From Rhodovulum adriaticum (GTDB lineage: Bacteria; Pseudomonadota; Alphaproteobacteria; Rhodobacterales; Rhodobacteraceae), in the NCBI RefSeq assembly GCF_004345735.1, contig NZ_SLXL01000010.1, positions 50,388 through 114,387 of the forward strand: a DNA stretch of 64,000 nucleotides. Reading direction: 5' to 3'. The stretch's first letter is position 1. Every line of letters begins with the position of its first letter. The translations under genes and the position numbers were made by a program. Below, piece after piece: positions 35,509-43,603 of the stretch. The notes under the pieces were generated by a model. It ran no database searches and was not told where the DNA came from. It saw only the letters and a list, made by a program, of their open reading frames with translations.

Positions 35509-36282
35509 TCACTCGCGATTGCCGAGGAATTGCAGCAGGAACATGAACAGGTTGATGAAGTCCAGGTACAGATTCAGCGCGCCCATGATCGCCGACTTGG
35601 CCAGCCATTCGCTGTCCATCGACTGGGCGTGCTGGATGTAGTCGGTCTTGATCTTCTGGGTGTCATAGGCGGTCAGACCGGCAAAGATCAGAACGCCGAT
35701 GATCGAGATCGCGAACATCACCGCCGGCGAGGCCAGGAAGATGTTGACGATCGAGGCGACGATCAGGCCGATCAGGCCCATGATCAGGAACGACCCCCAG
35801 CCCGAGATGTCCTTTTTAGTGGTGTAGCCCCACAGGGACAGCCCGGCAAAGGCGATCGCGGTGATCAGGAAGGTCTGCACGATCGAGATGCCGGTGAACA
35901 CCAGAAAGATCGAGCTGAGCGACAGACCCATCAGCGTGGCGAAGCCGTAGAAGTAGATCTGCGCGGCGGCGGCCGACAGCTTGTTGATGACGGCGCCGAA
36001 GGCGAACACCATGATCAGCGGCGCGAACATGATGACCCATTTCAGCGGCGAGGCGTAGATCGCCTGGCCAAGGCCCGTCAGGTACTTGTCGGCGCCGATC
36101 TGCGCGGCGGTCGGCACGTCGGTGACGGCCAGCCCCGAGATCGCCCAGGCCGCCAGCCCGGTGATCAGCATGCCCACGGACATCGTGCCGTAGACCTTGT
36201 TCATGTGGGCGCGCAGGCCCTCGTCAATCTGCGCGGTGCGGACACCTGCCTGACCGGCGCGGATCGTGTTGTAGTCAGCCAT
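35509..36282 (-). CDS. Bax inhibitor-1 (BI-1)/YccA-family membrane protein
   Basis: A 257-residue protein of seven hydrophobic helices of the UPF0005/TMBIM family, starting MADYNTIRAGQ. Family members are proton-sensitive cation leak channels. The conserved late segment GVLIFAGLTAYDTQKIK holds the Asp of the di-Asp sensor. A perfect AAGGAGG lies before the ATG at 36282, which selects it over an earlier in-frame ATG. A terminator hairpin from the upstream DUF1127 gene separates the two. Confidence 0.93.
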   Translation of the reverse strand: MADYNTIRAGQAGVRTAQIDEGLRAHMNKVYGTMSVGMLITGLAAWAISGLAVTDVPTAAQIGADKYLTGLGQAIYASPLKWVIMFAPLIMVFAFGAVINKLSAAAAQIYFYGFATLMGLSLSSIFLVFTGISIVQTFLITAIAFAGLSLWGYTTKKDISGWGSFLIMGLIGLIVASIVNIFLASPAVMFAISIIGVLIFAGLTAYDTQKIKTDYIQHAQSMDSEWLAKSAIMGALNLYLDFINLFMFLLQFLGNRE

Positions 36283-36327
36283 AGACTGCCTCCTTGATGG
36301 TCCCAAACCGGCGGGCAAGCATGACAA

Positions 36328-36367
36328 AGCCCCGCCATTGCCGGAAAATATCGGCGAGGACGGGGCT
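36328..36367 (-). terminator. hairpin downstream of the DUF1127 gene
   Basis: The outer stem AGCCCCG/CGGGGCT (36328-36334 and 36361-36367) contains a smaller GCCG/CGGC stem. On the minus strand TTT follows. It lies 55 bases after the DUF1127 stop. Confidence 0.5.
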
Positions 36368-36421
36368 GTTTTCAAGGTGCGGACCAGCGCAACCCGCGCA
36401 AAATTTATCGATGGACGCGGC

Positions 36422-36640
36422 TCAGCGCAGCCAGCTGGGCGGCACGTCCCAGAGCGGACGCCGCGCTTCGGCGCGGGCGGCCTCGCGGCTCAGCCCGATA
36501 TCGCGCAGCATGGCGTCGTCAAGCTGGGCCAGGTGGCGGCGCTGGCGCGCGGCGCCAAGGGCCAGCGCGATGCGCCGGGCAATGCCCATCGGGGCAAAGG
36601 TCATATGGGTGGGGCGGACATTCGTCGTAATATGCGCCAT
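36422..36640 (-). CDS. DUF1127 small basic protein (YjiS-like)
   Basis: A 72-residue protein. The DUF1127 helix-turn-helix-like motif is at residues about 30-58 (AARQRRHLAQLDDAMLRDIGLSREAARAEA). Relatives in alphaproteobacteria include small arginine-rich regulators of RNA maturation and phosphate or small-RNA pathways. Their length is usually 45-75 residues. GGTATTC precedes the start. It is divergent from the LysR gene. Confidence 0.88.
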   Translation of the reverse strand: MAHITTNVRPTHMTFAPMGIARRIALALGAARQRRHLAQLDDAMLRDIGLSREAARAEARRPLWDVPPSWLR

Positions 36641-36716
36641 GGGAATACCTCTTTTGCGCTAGTGATGGGTCATCCCCCATCCATCATCGTTCTTGATATA
36701 TATGCCTCTTCATGGT

Positions 36717-36735
36717 TCATTCTGCAAACGAATGA
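36717..36735. promoter_or_regulatory. candidate LysR operator in the divergent gap
   Basis: TCATTC (36717-36722) and GAATGA (36730-36735) form a perfect inverted repeat around a 7-nt spacer and contain a T-N11-A core. It lies 29 bases before the LysR start, where autoregulators of this family usually bind. The surrounding gap (36641-36764) is AT-rich. Confidence 0.45.
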
Positions 36736-36764
36736 TAATGATGTTTTGAATCAAGGATGCTGAT

Positions 36765-37619
36765 GTGCCGCGAAATCTGGACATGACCGCGCTGCGCTCT
36801 TTCGTGGCGGTGGCCGAGGCGGGCGGGGTGACCCGGGCCGCGGGCTTCCTCAACCTCACGCAATCGGCGGTTTCGATGCAGTTGAAACGGTTGGAAGAGG
36901 CGCTTGGCCTTGCGCTTTTCGACCGTGCGGGGCGCAAGATCGCGCTGACCGGGGCGGGCGAGCAGCTGTTGGGATATGCCAAGCGGATGCTTTCGCTGAA
37001 CGATGAGGTCTTTGCCCGCCTGACCGCCCAGGAATACGAGGGCGAAATCGTCCTGGGCGTGCCCCATGACATCGTCTACCCGGAAATCCCCAGGGTTCTG
37101 AACCGCTTTGCGGCGGAATACCCGCGTGTAAAGGTGCAACTTCTGTCCTCTTTCACGACGCGGCTGCGCGAGCAGTTCGCGCGGGGCGAGGCCGATATCG
37201 TCCTGGGGACCGAGGATGCGGTGGGCGCGGGGGGCGAAACCCTGAACGAGCGTTCGTTGATCTGGGTCGGCGCGATTGGCGGGTCGGCGTGGAAATCGCG
37301 CCCCCTGCGGCTGGCCTATGAACATAACTGCATCTTCCGCAAGCGGGTGCAGGGGGCACTGGACCGGGCGGGTATCCCCTGGGAAATGGCCGTGGAAAGC
37401 GAATCGACCCGCACGATCGAGGCCAGCGTCAGCGCGGATCTGGCCGTGCACACCGTCGTCGAGGGCACCGAGCCCCCCTATGTGGAGCGCATCCAGCATG
37501 GCGGCGCGCTACCGGAACTGATGACCACGCAGATCAACCTGTACGTGTCGGATGTGACCGGCGGCCCGGTGACCGAGGCGCTGGCCGCGCTGATACGGCA
37601 GGCCTACCGGACGGGGTAG
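36765..37619 (+). CDS. LysR-family transcriptional regulator
   Basis: A 284-residue protein starting at GTG with AAGGA 7 bases upstream. The N-terminal helix-turn-helix is MTALRSFVAVAEAGGVTRAAGFLNLTQSAVSMQLKRLEE in pieces, then LALFDRAGRKIALTGAGEQLL. The C-terminal effector domain covers about 90-280. The likely target is the divergent gene or genes elsewhere; no effector can be named. It resembles CbbR/NhaR-like regulators only in general architecture. Confidence 0.9.
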   Translation: MPRNLDMTALRSFVAVAEAGGVTRAAGFLNLTQSAVSMQLKRLEEALGLALFDRAGRKIALTGAGEQLLGYAKRMLSLNDEVFARLTAQEYEGEIVLGVPHDIVYPEIPRVLNRFAAEYPRVKVQLLSSFTTRLREQFARGEADIVLGTEDAVGAGGETLNERSLIWVGAIGGSAWKSRPLRLAYEHNCIFRKRVQGALDRAGIPWEMAVESESTRTIEASVSADLAVHTVVEGTEPPYVERIQHGGALPELMTTQINLYVSDVTGGPVTEALAALIRQAYRTG

Positions 37620-37636
37620 GCGCGCCGCGGCGAGCG

Positions 37637-37655
37637 CCGGGGGCGCTGCCCCCGG
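37637..37655 (+). terminator. hairpin after the LysR gene
   Basis: A perfect 8-bp stem CCGGGGGC/GCCCCCGG with a 3-nt loop starts 18 bases after the LysR stop. It sits next to the copy of the GGGTATTTT element and together they separate the convergent LysR and MDR genes. Confidence 0.55.
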
Positions 37656-37662
37656 ACCCCCG

Positions 37663-37684
37663 GGGTATTTTGACCAAGAAGAAG
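37663..37684. repeat. second copy of the GGGTATTTT / CCAAGAAGAAG element
   Basis: Twenty-one of 22 positions match 29195-29216; only one base differs (G in place of T). Unlike the first copy it has no opposite arm to make a hairpin, but it again lies in a convergent intergenic gap. Confidence 0.8.
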
Positions 37685-37726
37685 AGGGGTGGGGCGATCA
37701 GTGGCTGCTCGGGGGCGTGTTGCACC

Positions 37727-38704
37727 TCAGGCAGTCGCGGCCCCGTCCATCGTGATGACCACCTTGCCTGTTGCCTTGCGTTGGCGCAGCAGGTCCAGCC
37801 CCTCGGCCGCGCGGCTCAGCGGCAGGGTGTGGCTGACATGCGGGCGAAGGTGCCCCTCTGCGTACCATTGGAACAGCCGTGACAGGCTGTCGGTCAGAAC
37901 CTCTGGACGGAAGGCCAGATAGCCCCCCCAATACAGGCCCATCACGGTCAGGTTCTTCACCAGCAGGTGGTTGGCCTTGATTTGCGGCACCTCTCCGCTG
38001 GCAAAGCCGATGACCAGCAGCCGGGCGTCGGGGTTGCAGGCGCGCATGGCCTGTGTGGACAGATCGCCGCCCACCGGGTCGTAGACCACATCGGCGCCGC
38101 CCAGGGCCTTGACCTGGTCGCGCAGATCGTCGGTGGTGCTGTCGATCAGGTGGTCGGCCCCGGCCTGTTCGGCGATGGCCAGCCGCTGGGGGCCGCGCGC
38201 GCAGGCGATGACGCGGGCGCCCATCCGTTTGCCGATCTCGACCGCCGTCAGGCCCACGCCACCGGCCGCGCCAAGAACAAGCAGGGTTTCACCCGGTTGC
38301 AGCCGGGCCTTGTGATCCAGCGCGACATGGCTGGTGCCATAGGCCACCTGAAAAGCCGCCGCGTCGGTAAACGGCATGCCCTCGGGCAGGGGGACGCAGC
38401 GGGCCGCCGGGAAGCAGCCAGCCTCGGCCAGCCCGCCCGATCCGGCATAGACCGCCACGCGCCGACCCAGCAAGGCAGGGTTCGCGTCGCGGCCCACGGC
38501 CTCGACCGTGCCGGCCAGTTCCATGCCCAGCGTCACGGGCAGGGGGGGGCGTTCCTGATACTTGCCTTCGATCATCAGCAGGTCGGCGAAGTTCAGTCCG
38601 CAGGCAGCGATCCGCACCCGCACCTCGGAGGGGGCGGGCTGCGGCGCGGGGCGCTGAACCAGGGCCGGCGTGGCGCCGAACGCGGCGATCTCGAAGCTGT
38701 TCAT
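37727..38704 (-). CDS. quinone-oxidoreductase-like MDR protein (zinc-free)
   Basis: A 325-residue medium-chain dehydrogenase/reductase. The GroES-like domain opens with VRVRIAACGLNFADLLMIEGKY and PVTLGMELAGTVEAVG. The NADPH Rossmann loop is LVLGAAGGVGLTAVEIGKRMGA (about 142-163). It has no structural or catalytic zinc cysteines, as in Qor. It likely reduces quinones or enoyl compounds with NADPH. It is not the YhdH/AcuI subtype by its opening sequence. Between it and the XRE gene lies a cluster of inverted repeats. Confidence 0.87.
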   Translation of the reverse strand: MNSFEIAAFGATPALVQRPAPQPAPSEVRVRIAACGLNFADLLMIEGKYQERPPLPVTLGMELAGTVEAVGRDANPALLGRRVAVYAGSGGLAEAGCFPAARCVPLPEGMPFTDAAAFQVAYGTSHVALDHKARLQPGETLLVLGAAGGVGLTAVEIGKRMGARVIACARGPQRLAIAEQAGADHLIDSTTDDLRDQVKALGGADVVYDPVGGDLSTQAMRACNPDARLLVIGFASGEVPQIKANHLLVKNLTVMGLYWGGYLAFRPEVLTDSLSRLFQWYAEGHLRPHVSHTLPLSRAAEGLDLLRQRKATGKVVITMDGAATA

Positions 38705-38772
38705 GGCGGTTCCCTCTTTGCGTCGGGCGCAAGTTAGCGCCCTTGCAGAGGGGGCGCCAGCGGCCGAAGCGG

Positions 38773-38815
38773 TTTGCGGATTCGCAAAATGCAATGCCTG
38801 GCGGCGCATTTTGCG
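38773..38815. promoter_or_regulatory. nested inverted repeats (candidate operators) between the MDR and XRE genes
   Basis: TTTGCG-GATT-CGCAAA (38773-38788) is a perfect palindrome with a 4-nt spacer. CGCAAAATGC (38783-38792) and GCATTTTGCG (38806-38815) form a perfect 10-bp inverted repeat that shares its left half with the first. The 13 bases CGGTTTGCGGATT (38770-38782) recur at 54030-54042 upstream of pccR. The gap (38705-39003) otherwise holds an AT-rich stretch with TAAATCAATAACATAA near 38900-38917, likely the XRE promoter. Confidence 0.6.
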
Positions 38816-39003
38816 CTATGCAATATCAGGCGGCTCGCATTTTTGGTGGATTCCCCCGGCGCCAAGCTTGAAGTCTGATGTTTGCGCGGAATTAGTCTGC
38901 TGTAAATCAATAACATAAGGGGTTTCTTGGTGCGTGTGCAGCCGTTGCCATCATACTTGGCGCGGTTCTTGCTACTGCTTTTGGCAAGAAGAGGAGGCGA
39001 AGA

Positions 39004-39366
39004 ATGAAGCACCCCGTGGATGTGCATGTCGGCAAACGGATCCGTCACCGGCGCTGGATGGTGGGCATGACCCAGCAGCAACTGGCCGAACGGGTCGGGA
39101 TCAAGTTCCAGCAAATTCAGAAATACGAAACCGGCATGAACCGCGTCAGCGCGTCGCGCCTGTGGGACATTTCCGAGGCCCTGGATGTGCCGATCAGCTT
39201 CTTCTTCGAAGGGTTGAGCGATAAGGGACGCGCCGTCAGCGGCACCGTGCCCGAGGATATCCTCAGCGACAAGGAAGCGCTGGAACTGGTCCGCTCCTAC
39301 TACGCGATCCCGGAAAACCAGCGCCGCCGCCTGTTCGAATTGGCGCGCGTGCTGTCGGACGGCTGA
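39004..39366 (+). CDS. XRE-family helix-turn-helix regulator
   Basis: A 120-residue protein. The HTH_3 domain is at residues about 10-65 (VGKRIRHRRWMVGMTQQQLAERVGIKFQQIQKYETGMNRVSASRLW in pieces). A short acidic linker is followed by a helical tail ending NQRRRLFELARVL. Short regulators of this shape are common in Rhodobacteraceae, but the target is not known to me. GAGGCGAAGA lies before the ATG. The candidate operator cluster is 200 bases upstream. Confidence 0.9.
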   Translation: MKHPVDVHVGKRIRHRRWMVGMTQQQLAERVGIKFQQIQKYETGMNRVSASRLWDISEALDVPISFFFEGLSDKGRAVSGTVPEDILSDKEALELVRSYYAIPENQRRRLFELARVLSDG

Positions 39367-39434
39367 CCGCAGTGCTTGACGGGTAACGGGCCGGGCGCTA
39401 CCGCCAAAGGGGACGCGCCAAGCCCGGAGACCCC

Positions 39435-40238
39435 ATGCGAGACCACCCCGAGGCCGACAGCCTGATTGCGACCGCCCATGCGCTGGCAGAGGCCGCGCGC
39501 GCCGCGACCCTGCGCCATTTCCGCAGCGCGGCGCTAAGTGTTCAGGACAAGGGGCAGGGCGGGTTCGATCCTGTCACGGTTGCCGACCGCGAGGCCGAGG
39601 CCGCGATGCGCGCGGTTCTGGCCGAACGCCGCCCGCGCGATGGCATCCTGGGCGAAGAGATGGACGACGTGGCCGGGGAAACCGGCCTGACCTGGGTTCT
39701 GGACCCCATCGACGGCACGCGCGGTTTCATGTCTGGCACGCCGACCTGGGGCGTTCTGATCGCGGTGTCAGATGCGCAGGGGCCGCTTTACGGGGTGATC
39801 GACCAACCCCATATTGGCGAGCGGTTCGAGGGCGGGCTGGGTCGGACTGAACTGACAGGCCCCGGCGGGGCACGCGCCTTGTGCACCCGGCCGCCGCGTC
39901 CGCTGGACCGGGCGATCCTGTTTTCCACCTATCCCGAGGTTGGCAGCCCCGCCGAAAGCGCGGCCTTTGCCGCGTTGTCGGACCGTGTGCAGCTGACCCG
40001 ATACGGGTTGGACTGCTATGCCTATGCGCTGGTGGCCCTGGGGCAGGTGGATCTGGTGGTCGAGGCCGGGCTGCACCCCTATGACATCCACGCGCCGATT
40101 GCCGTGATACAGGCGGCGGGCGGCATCGTCACCGACTGGCGCGGCGGGCCGGCCCATGGGGGCGGACGGGTGATCGCGGCGGCCAACCCCGAGGTCCACG
40201 CCGCGGCGCTGGACATCCTGTCCGCCGCGGCGGGCTGA
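39435..40238 (+). CDS. hisN: histidinol-phosphatase (inositol-monophosphatase type)
   Basis: A 267-residue FIG-superfamily phosphatase. The metal site is GEEMDDVAG (Glu) and LDPIDGTRGFMSGTPTWG (Asp/Asp, about 95-110). A late Asp is in YDIHAPIAVIQAAGGIVTDW. The IDGTRGFM variant is typical of HisN, the histidine-pathway phosphatase. Inositol monophosphatase activity is an alternative. It is 69 bases after the XRE gene and converges with guaD. Confidence 0.88.
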   Translation: MRDHPEADSLIATAHALAEAARAATLRHFRSAALSVQDKGQGGFDPVTVADREAEAAMRAVLAERRPRDGILGEEMDDVAGETGLTWVLDPIDGTRGFMSGTPTWGVLIAVSDAQGPLYGVIDQPHIGERFEGGLGRTELTGPGGARALCTRPPRPLDRAILFSTYPEVGSPAESAAFAALSDRVQLTRYGLDCYAYALVALGQVDLVVEAGLHPYDIHAPIAVIQAAGGIVTDWRGGPAHGGGRVIAAANPEVHAAALDILSAAAG

Positions 40239-40244
40239 GCCCGC

Positions 40245-41531
40245 TCAGCGCCGGAGCCCGTTCACCCAGACCCCGGCGATGGCGCGGTCGTCGCCCATCA
40301 TGATCGTGGGGAACAGCGCCTCCCACATATCCTCGGCCCTTGCGCTGCGCTGTGCGATGGCCGGGGTGGCGGCCAGGTTCACCGCGATCAGGTCGGCCTC
40401 CATCCCCGTGGCGATGTTGCCGATGCGGTCCTCCAGCCGCAGCGCCCGCGCCGCCCCGGCGGTCGCCAGCCACCACAACGCGGCCGGATGCAGGGCTTGG
40501 CCGCGCAGTTGCGCAACCTCATAGGCCGCCGCCATGGTGCGCAGCATCGAAAAGGACGACCCGCCGCCGGTATCGGTGGCCAGCCCGATGCGCTGCCCCT
40601 CATCCGCCAGTCCGGCCATGTCGAACAGGCCCGACCCGATGAATGTGTTCGAGGTCGGGCAATGGACCAGCGACGACCCGCTGTCGCGCAGGTGCTGACG
40701 CTCGCGCCCGGTCAGGTGGATCGCGTGCCCGAACACCGCGCCGGGGCCGGTCAGGCCCGCGCGTTCATAGACATCCAGGTAATCGCGCGCCTGGGGGTAA
40801 AGCGCGCGCACCCATTCGATTTCCTCGGTTTGTTCGCCCAGATGCGTCTGCATCAAACAGGTCGGGTGCGCGGCCCAGAGCGCGCCGAGCGCCTCCAACT
40901 GCTCTGGCGTCGAGGTGGGGGCGAACCGGGGCGTGATCGCGTAGGTCGCGCGCCCCTGTCCATGCCAGCGCGCAATCAGGGCGGCGCTTTCGTCATGGGC
41001 GCGCGTGGCGGTGTCGCACAGCCCCTCGGGCGCGTTGCGGTCCATGCAGGTCTTGCCCGCCACCACGCGCATCCCGCGCGCCCGCGCCGCGGCAAAGAAG
41101 GCGTCAACGCTGGCGGGATGAGTGGAGCAATAGCTGGCCACCGTCGTTGTACCGTGATTCAGCAGCAGATCCAGATAGCGACTGGCGACGGCGGCCGCGT
41201 GTTCCGGGTCGCCAAAGCGCATCTCCTCGGGGAAGGTATAGCGGTCCAGCCAGTCGATCAGCCGCTTGCCCCAACTGGCGATGATCCCGGTCTGGGGATA
41301 ATGGGCGTGGGCATCCACGAACCCCGCGGAAATCAGGCAATCGCCCATATCCGTGATGCGTGCCTGCGGCCAGGCGGCGCGCAGGTCGGCTGCCGTGCCG
41401 TGATCGGCGATCCGGTCATCGGCCAGCAGCACGGCGCCCTGCGGTTCCACCCGGGCGGCGGCGGGTCCGGCGGTCAACGGATCGCCGGTAAAGGACAGCA
41501 CCTGCCCAAGGATCAGTTCCGCATCGCCCAT
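40245..41531 (-). CDS. guaD: guanine deaminase
   Basis: GuaD converts guanine to xanthine and ammonia in purine catabolism. Zinc ligands are HAHYP in GFVDAHAHYPQTG (about 74-86), the His in QTHLGEQTEEI, the His in GHAIHLTG and the Asp in LATDTGGGSSFSML. The Arg/Glu-rich KTCMDRNAPEGL loop is a guanine deaminase mark. At 428 residues it is normal. The start at 41531 is the one matching the family; an earlier in-frame start adds ten odd residues. It is divergent from mgtE. Confidence 0.94.
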   Translation of the reverse strand: MGDAELILGQVLSFTGDPLTAGPAAARVEPQGAVLLADDRIADHGTAADLRAAWPQARITDMGDCLISAGFVDAHAHYPQTGIIASWGKRLIDWLDRYTFPEEMRFGDPEHAAAVASRYLDLLLNHGTTTVASYCSTHPASVDAFFAAARARGMRVVAGKTCMDRNAPEGLCDTATRAHDESAALIARWHGQGRATYAITPRFAPTSTPEQLEALGALWAAHPTCLMQTHLGEQTEEIEWVRALYPQARDYLDVYERAGLTGPGAVFGHAIHLTGRERQHLRDSGSSLVHCPTSNTFIGSGLFDMAGLADEGQRIGLATDTGGGSSFSMLRTMAAAYEVAQLRGQALHPAALWWLATAGAARALRLEDRIGNIATGMEADLIAVNLAATPAIAQRSARAEDMWEALFPTIMMGDDRAIAGVWVNGLRR

Positions 41532-41656
41532 ATGTGTCTCCGCTCTGGTGCGGCGCCACATTAGGCATGGATCGGGGGCGGGTAAATCGCGGCTCTGGGC
41601 TGTTTTCCTGCAGGGGCTTTGGATATGCTTTCATCAAAGCGGACATGAGGCAGTCC

Positions 41657-43042
41657 ATGACCGAAGAGCAGATACTGGAAACCCCGCCCGAGGACGAGGG
41701 CTATGCGCTGGACGGCCGCACGGTGGCCGCGATCCGGCTGGCCATTGCCGCGGGCGACCGGCAGCGCCTGGCCGAGTTGCTGGACCCCCTGCACCCGGCC
41801 GACATCGCGGACCTTCTGGAACAGCTCGATGGTGGGCACCGGCGCGAATTGCTGCTGCTGGGCGCGGGGCTGTTCCAGGGCGAAATCCTGTCCGAACTGG
41901 ACGAGGGCCTGCGCGAAGAGGTGATCGCCTTCCTTCCGCCGGACGTTCTGGCCGACGCGGTGCGCGATCTGGAATCGGACGACGTTGTCGACTTGTTGGA
42001 GGATCTGGATACCCCCCAGCAAGAGGCGATCCTAGACGCGCTGGAAGAGCCGGACCGGATCGCCGTCGAACAGGCGCTGGCCTATCCCGAGTTTTCCGCC
42101 GGCCGCCTGATGCAGCGCGAGGTCGTGCGCGCACCCGAACACTGGACCGTGGGCGAGGCCATCGATTACCTGCGCGCCAACAAGAAGACGCTGCCCGACC
42201 AGTTCTACCACGTCATCGTAATCGACCCGGGCGTTCGGCCGGTCGGCTACGTGACCTTGGGCAAGCTGCTGTCTTCAAAGCGCAAGGAAAAGCTGACCGC
42301 GCTGTTCGAGGACAGTTTCCGCACGATCCCGGTCAGCCAGCCCGAGTCCGAGGTCGCCTATGCGTTCAACCAGTATCACCTGATTTCCGCCCCTGTGGTG
42401 GACGATGCCGGGCGCTTGGTGGGTGTCATCACCATCGACGACGCGATGAATGTGCTGGACGAAGAGCACGAAGAGGACATCCTGCGCCTGGCCGGCGTGG
42501 GCGAGGGCAGCCTGTCGGACCGGGTCAGCGAGACCACGCGCCAGCGCTTCCCGTGGCTGTTCGTGAACCTGCTGACGGCGATCATCGCCTCGCTGGTGAT
42601 CGCCCAGTTCGAAGAGGCCATTGCCCAGGTCGTGGCGCTGGCCGTGCTGATGCCCATCATCGCATCCATGGGTGGCAACGCGGGCACCCAGTCGCTGACG
42701 GTCGCGGTGCGCGCGCTGGCGACCAAGGACTTGACCGCATCGAACGTCTGGCGCGTGGTCCGGCGAGAGCTTGCCGTGGGCCTGATCAACGGGGCGATCT
42801 TTGCCATCGTGATGGGCGTTGTCGGGCTGGTCTGGTTCAGCTCGCCGCAACTGGGGCTGGTGATTGCCGCGGCGATGATCATCAACCTTGGGGTTGCTGC
42901 GCTGGCGGGTATCCTGATCCCGGTGACGCTGGACAAGCTGGGGGTGGACCCGGCGCTGGCCTCGGGCACGTTCGTCACCACCGTAACCGATGTGGTCGGG
43001 TTCTTTGCCTTTCTTGGCCTGGCCTCGGCGGTGTTGTTGTGA
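41657..43042 (+). CDS. mgtE: magnesium transporter MgtE
   Basis: MgtE is a Mg2+-gated Mg2+ channel. It has the N-terminal helical domain (LLDPLHPADIADLLEQL repeats), then a tandem CBS pair (about 145-265), a plug helix, and five membrane helices. The pore signature PIIASMGGNAGTQSLTVAVRAL lies near residue 335. The 461-residue form starts at 41657, where GAGG lies at the right distance; ATG 41645 would add four residues. The stop overlaps the next gene by 4 bases. Confidence 0.95.
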   Translation: MTEEQILETPPEDEGYALDGRTVAAIRLAIAAGDRQRLAELLDPLHPADIADLLEQLDGGHRRELLLLGAGLFQGEILSELDEGLREEVIAFLPPDVLADAVRDLESDDVVDLLEDLDTPQQEAILDALEEPDRIAVEQALAYPEFSAGRLMQREVVRAPEHWTVGEAIDYLRANKKTLPDQFYHVIVIDPGVRPVGYVTLGKLLSSKRKEKLTALFEDSFRTIPVSQPESEVAYAFNQYHLISAPVVDDAGRLVGVITIDDAMNVLDEEHEEDILRLAGVGEGSLSDRVSETTRQRFPWLFVNLLTAIIASLVIAQFEEAIAQVVALAVLMPIIASMGGNAGTQSLTVAVRALATKDLTASNVWRVVRRELAVGLINGAIFAIVMGVVGLVWFSSPQLGLVIAAAMIINLGVAALAGILIPVTLDKLGVDPALASGTFVTTVTDVVGFFAFLGLASAVLL

Positions 43043-43602
43043 GCCTGGACAAGGCGGCGCTGCGGCGCGCGGCGCTGGACCGGCGCAAGGCGGCGCATGA
43101 CCCGGCACGGGGGGCGGTGGCCTGCGAGCGGTTGATTGCCCTGTTGCGGCCCAACCTTGGGCGGCCCGTTGCGGGTTACATGCCGATCCGGTCCGAAATC
43201 GACCCGCGCCCGGCGATGACGGCGCTGGCCGCGCACGGCCCGGTCGCGGTGCCGGTGATCGCGGGCGCGGGGCGCCCACTGCGCTTTCGTTGCTGGTCGC
43301 CCGGTTGTGCCATGGTGCCGGGGCCGTTCGGTGCGTCGGTGCCCGAGCACGGCGACGAGATCGTGCCAGAGGTTCTGATCGTGCCGCTTGTCGGCTTTGA
43401 TCGCTGCGGCGCGCGGCTGGGCTATGGCGGCGGGTTCTATGACCGCACGCTGGAGGGGCTGCGCGCCCGCGGCCCGGTGCTGGCGGTCGGGCTGGCCTAT
43501 GCCGCGCAAGAGATCGCCCGCGTGCCGGTGGAACCGACCGATCAGCCGCTGGATGCCATCGTGACCGAGGCGGGTATCATCCACCCCGAAAACGGAGACT
43601 GA
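43039..43602 (+). CDS. 5-formyltetrahydrofolate cyclo-ligase
   Basis: This enzyme (YgfA/MTHFS) uses ATP to turn 5-formyl-THF into 5,10-methenyl-THF. The 187-residue protein starts at GTG 43039 in a GTGA overlap with mgtE. The ATP/folate site is IVPLVGFDRCGARLGYGGGFYDRTL (about 114-138), and YMPIRSEID (about 47-55) is also typical. The sequence AQEIARVPVEPTDQPLDAIVTE closes the fold. It is probably translated with mgtE. Confidence 0.93.
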   Translation: MSLDKAALRRAALDRRKAAHDPARGAVACERLIALLRPNLGRPVAGYMPIRSEIDPRPAMTALAAHGPVAVPVIAGAGRPLRFRCWSPGCAMVPGPFGASVPEHGDEIVPEVLIVPLVGFDRCGARLGYGGGFYDRTLEGLRARGPVLAVGLAYAAQEIARVPVEPTDQPLDAIVTEAGIIHPENGD

Positions 43603-43603
43603 C

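Noticed and set aside
37727..38704. MDR gene as acryloyl-CoA reductase AcuI, linking it to propionyl-CoA metabolism
   Set aside because: Its N-terminus and GroES-domain sequence are of the general quinone-oxidoreductase type and not the YhdH/AcuI type; the link rests only on the shared DNA motif.
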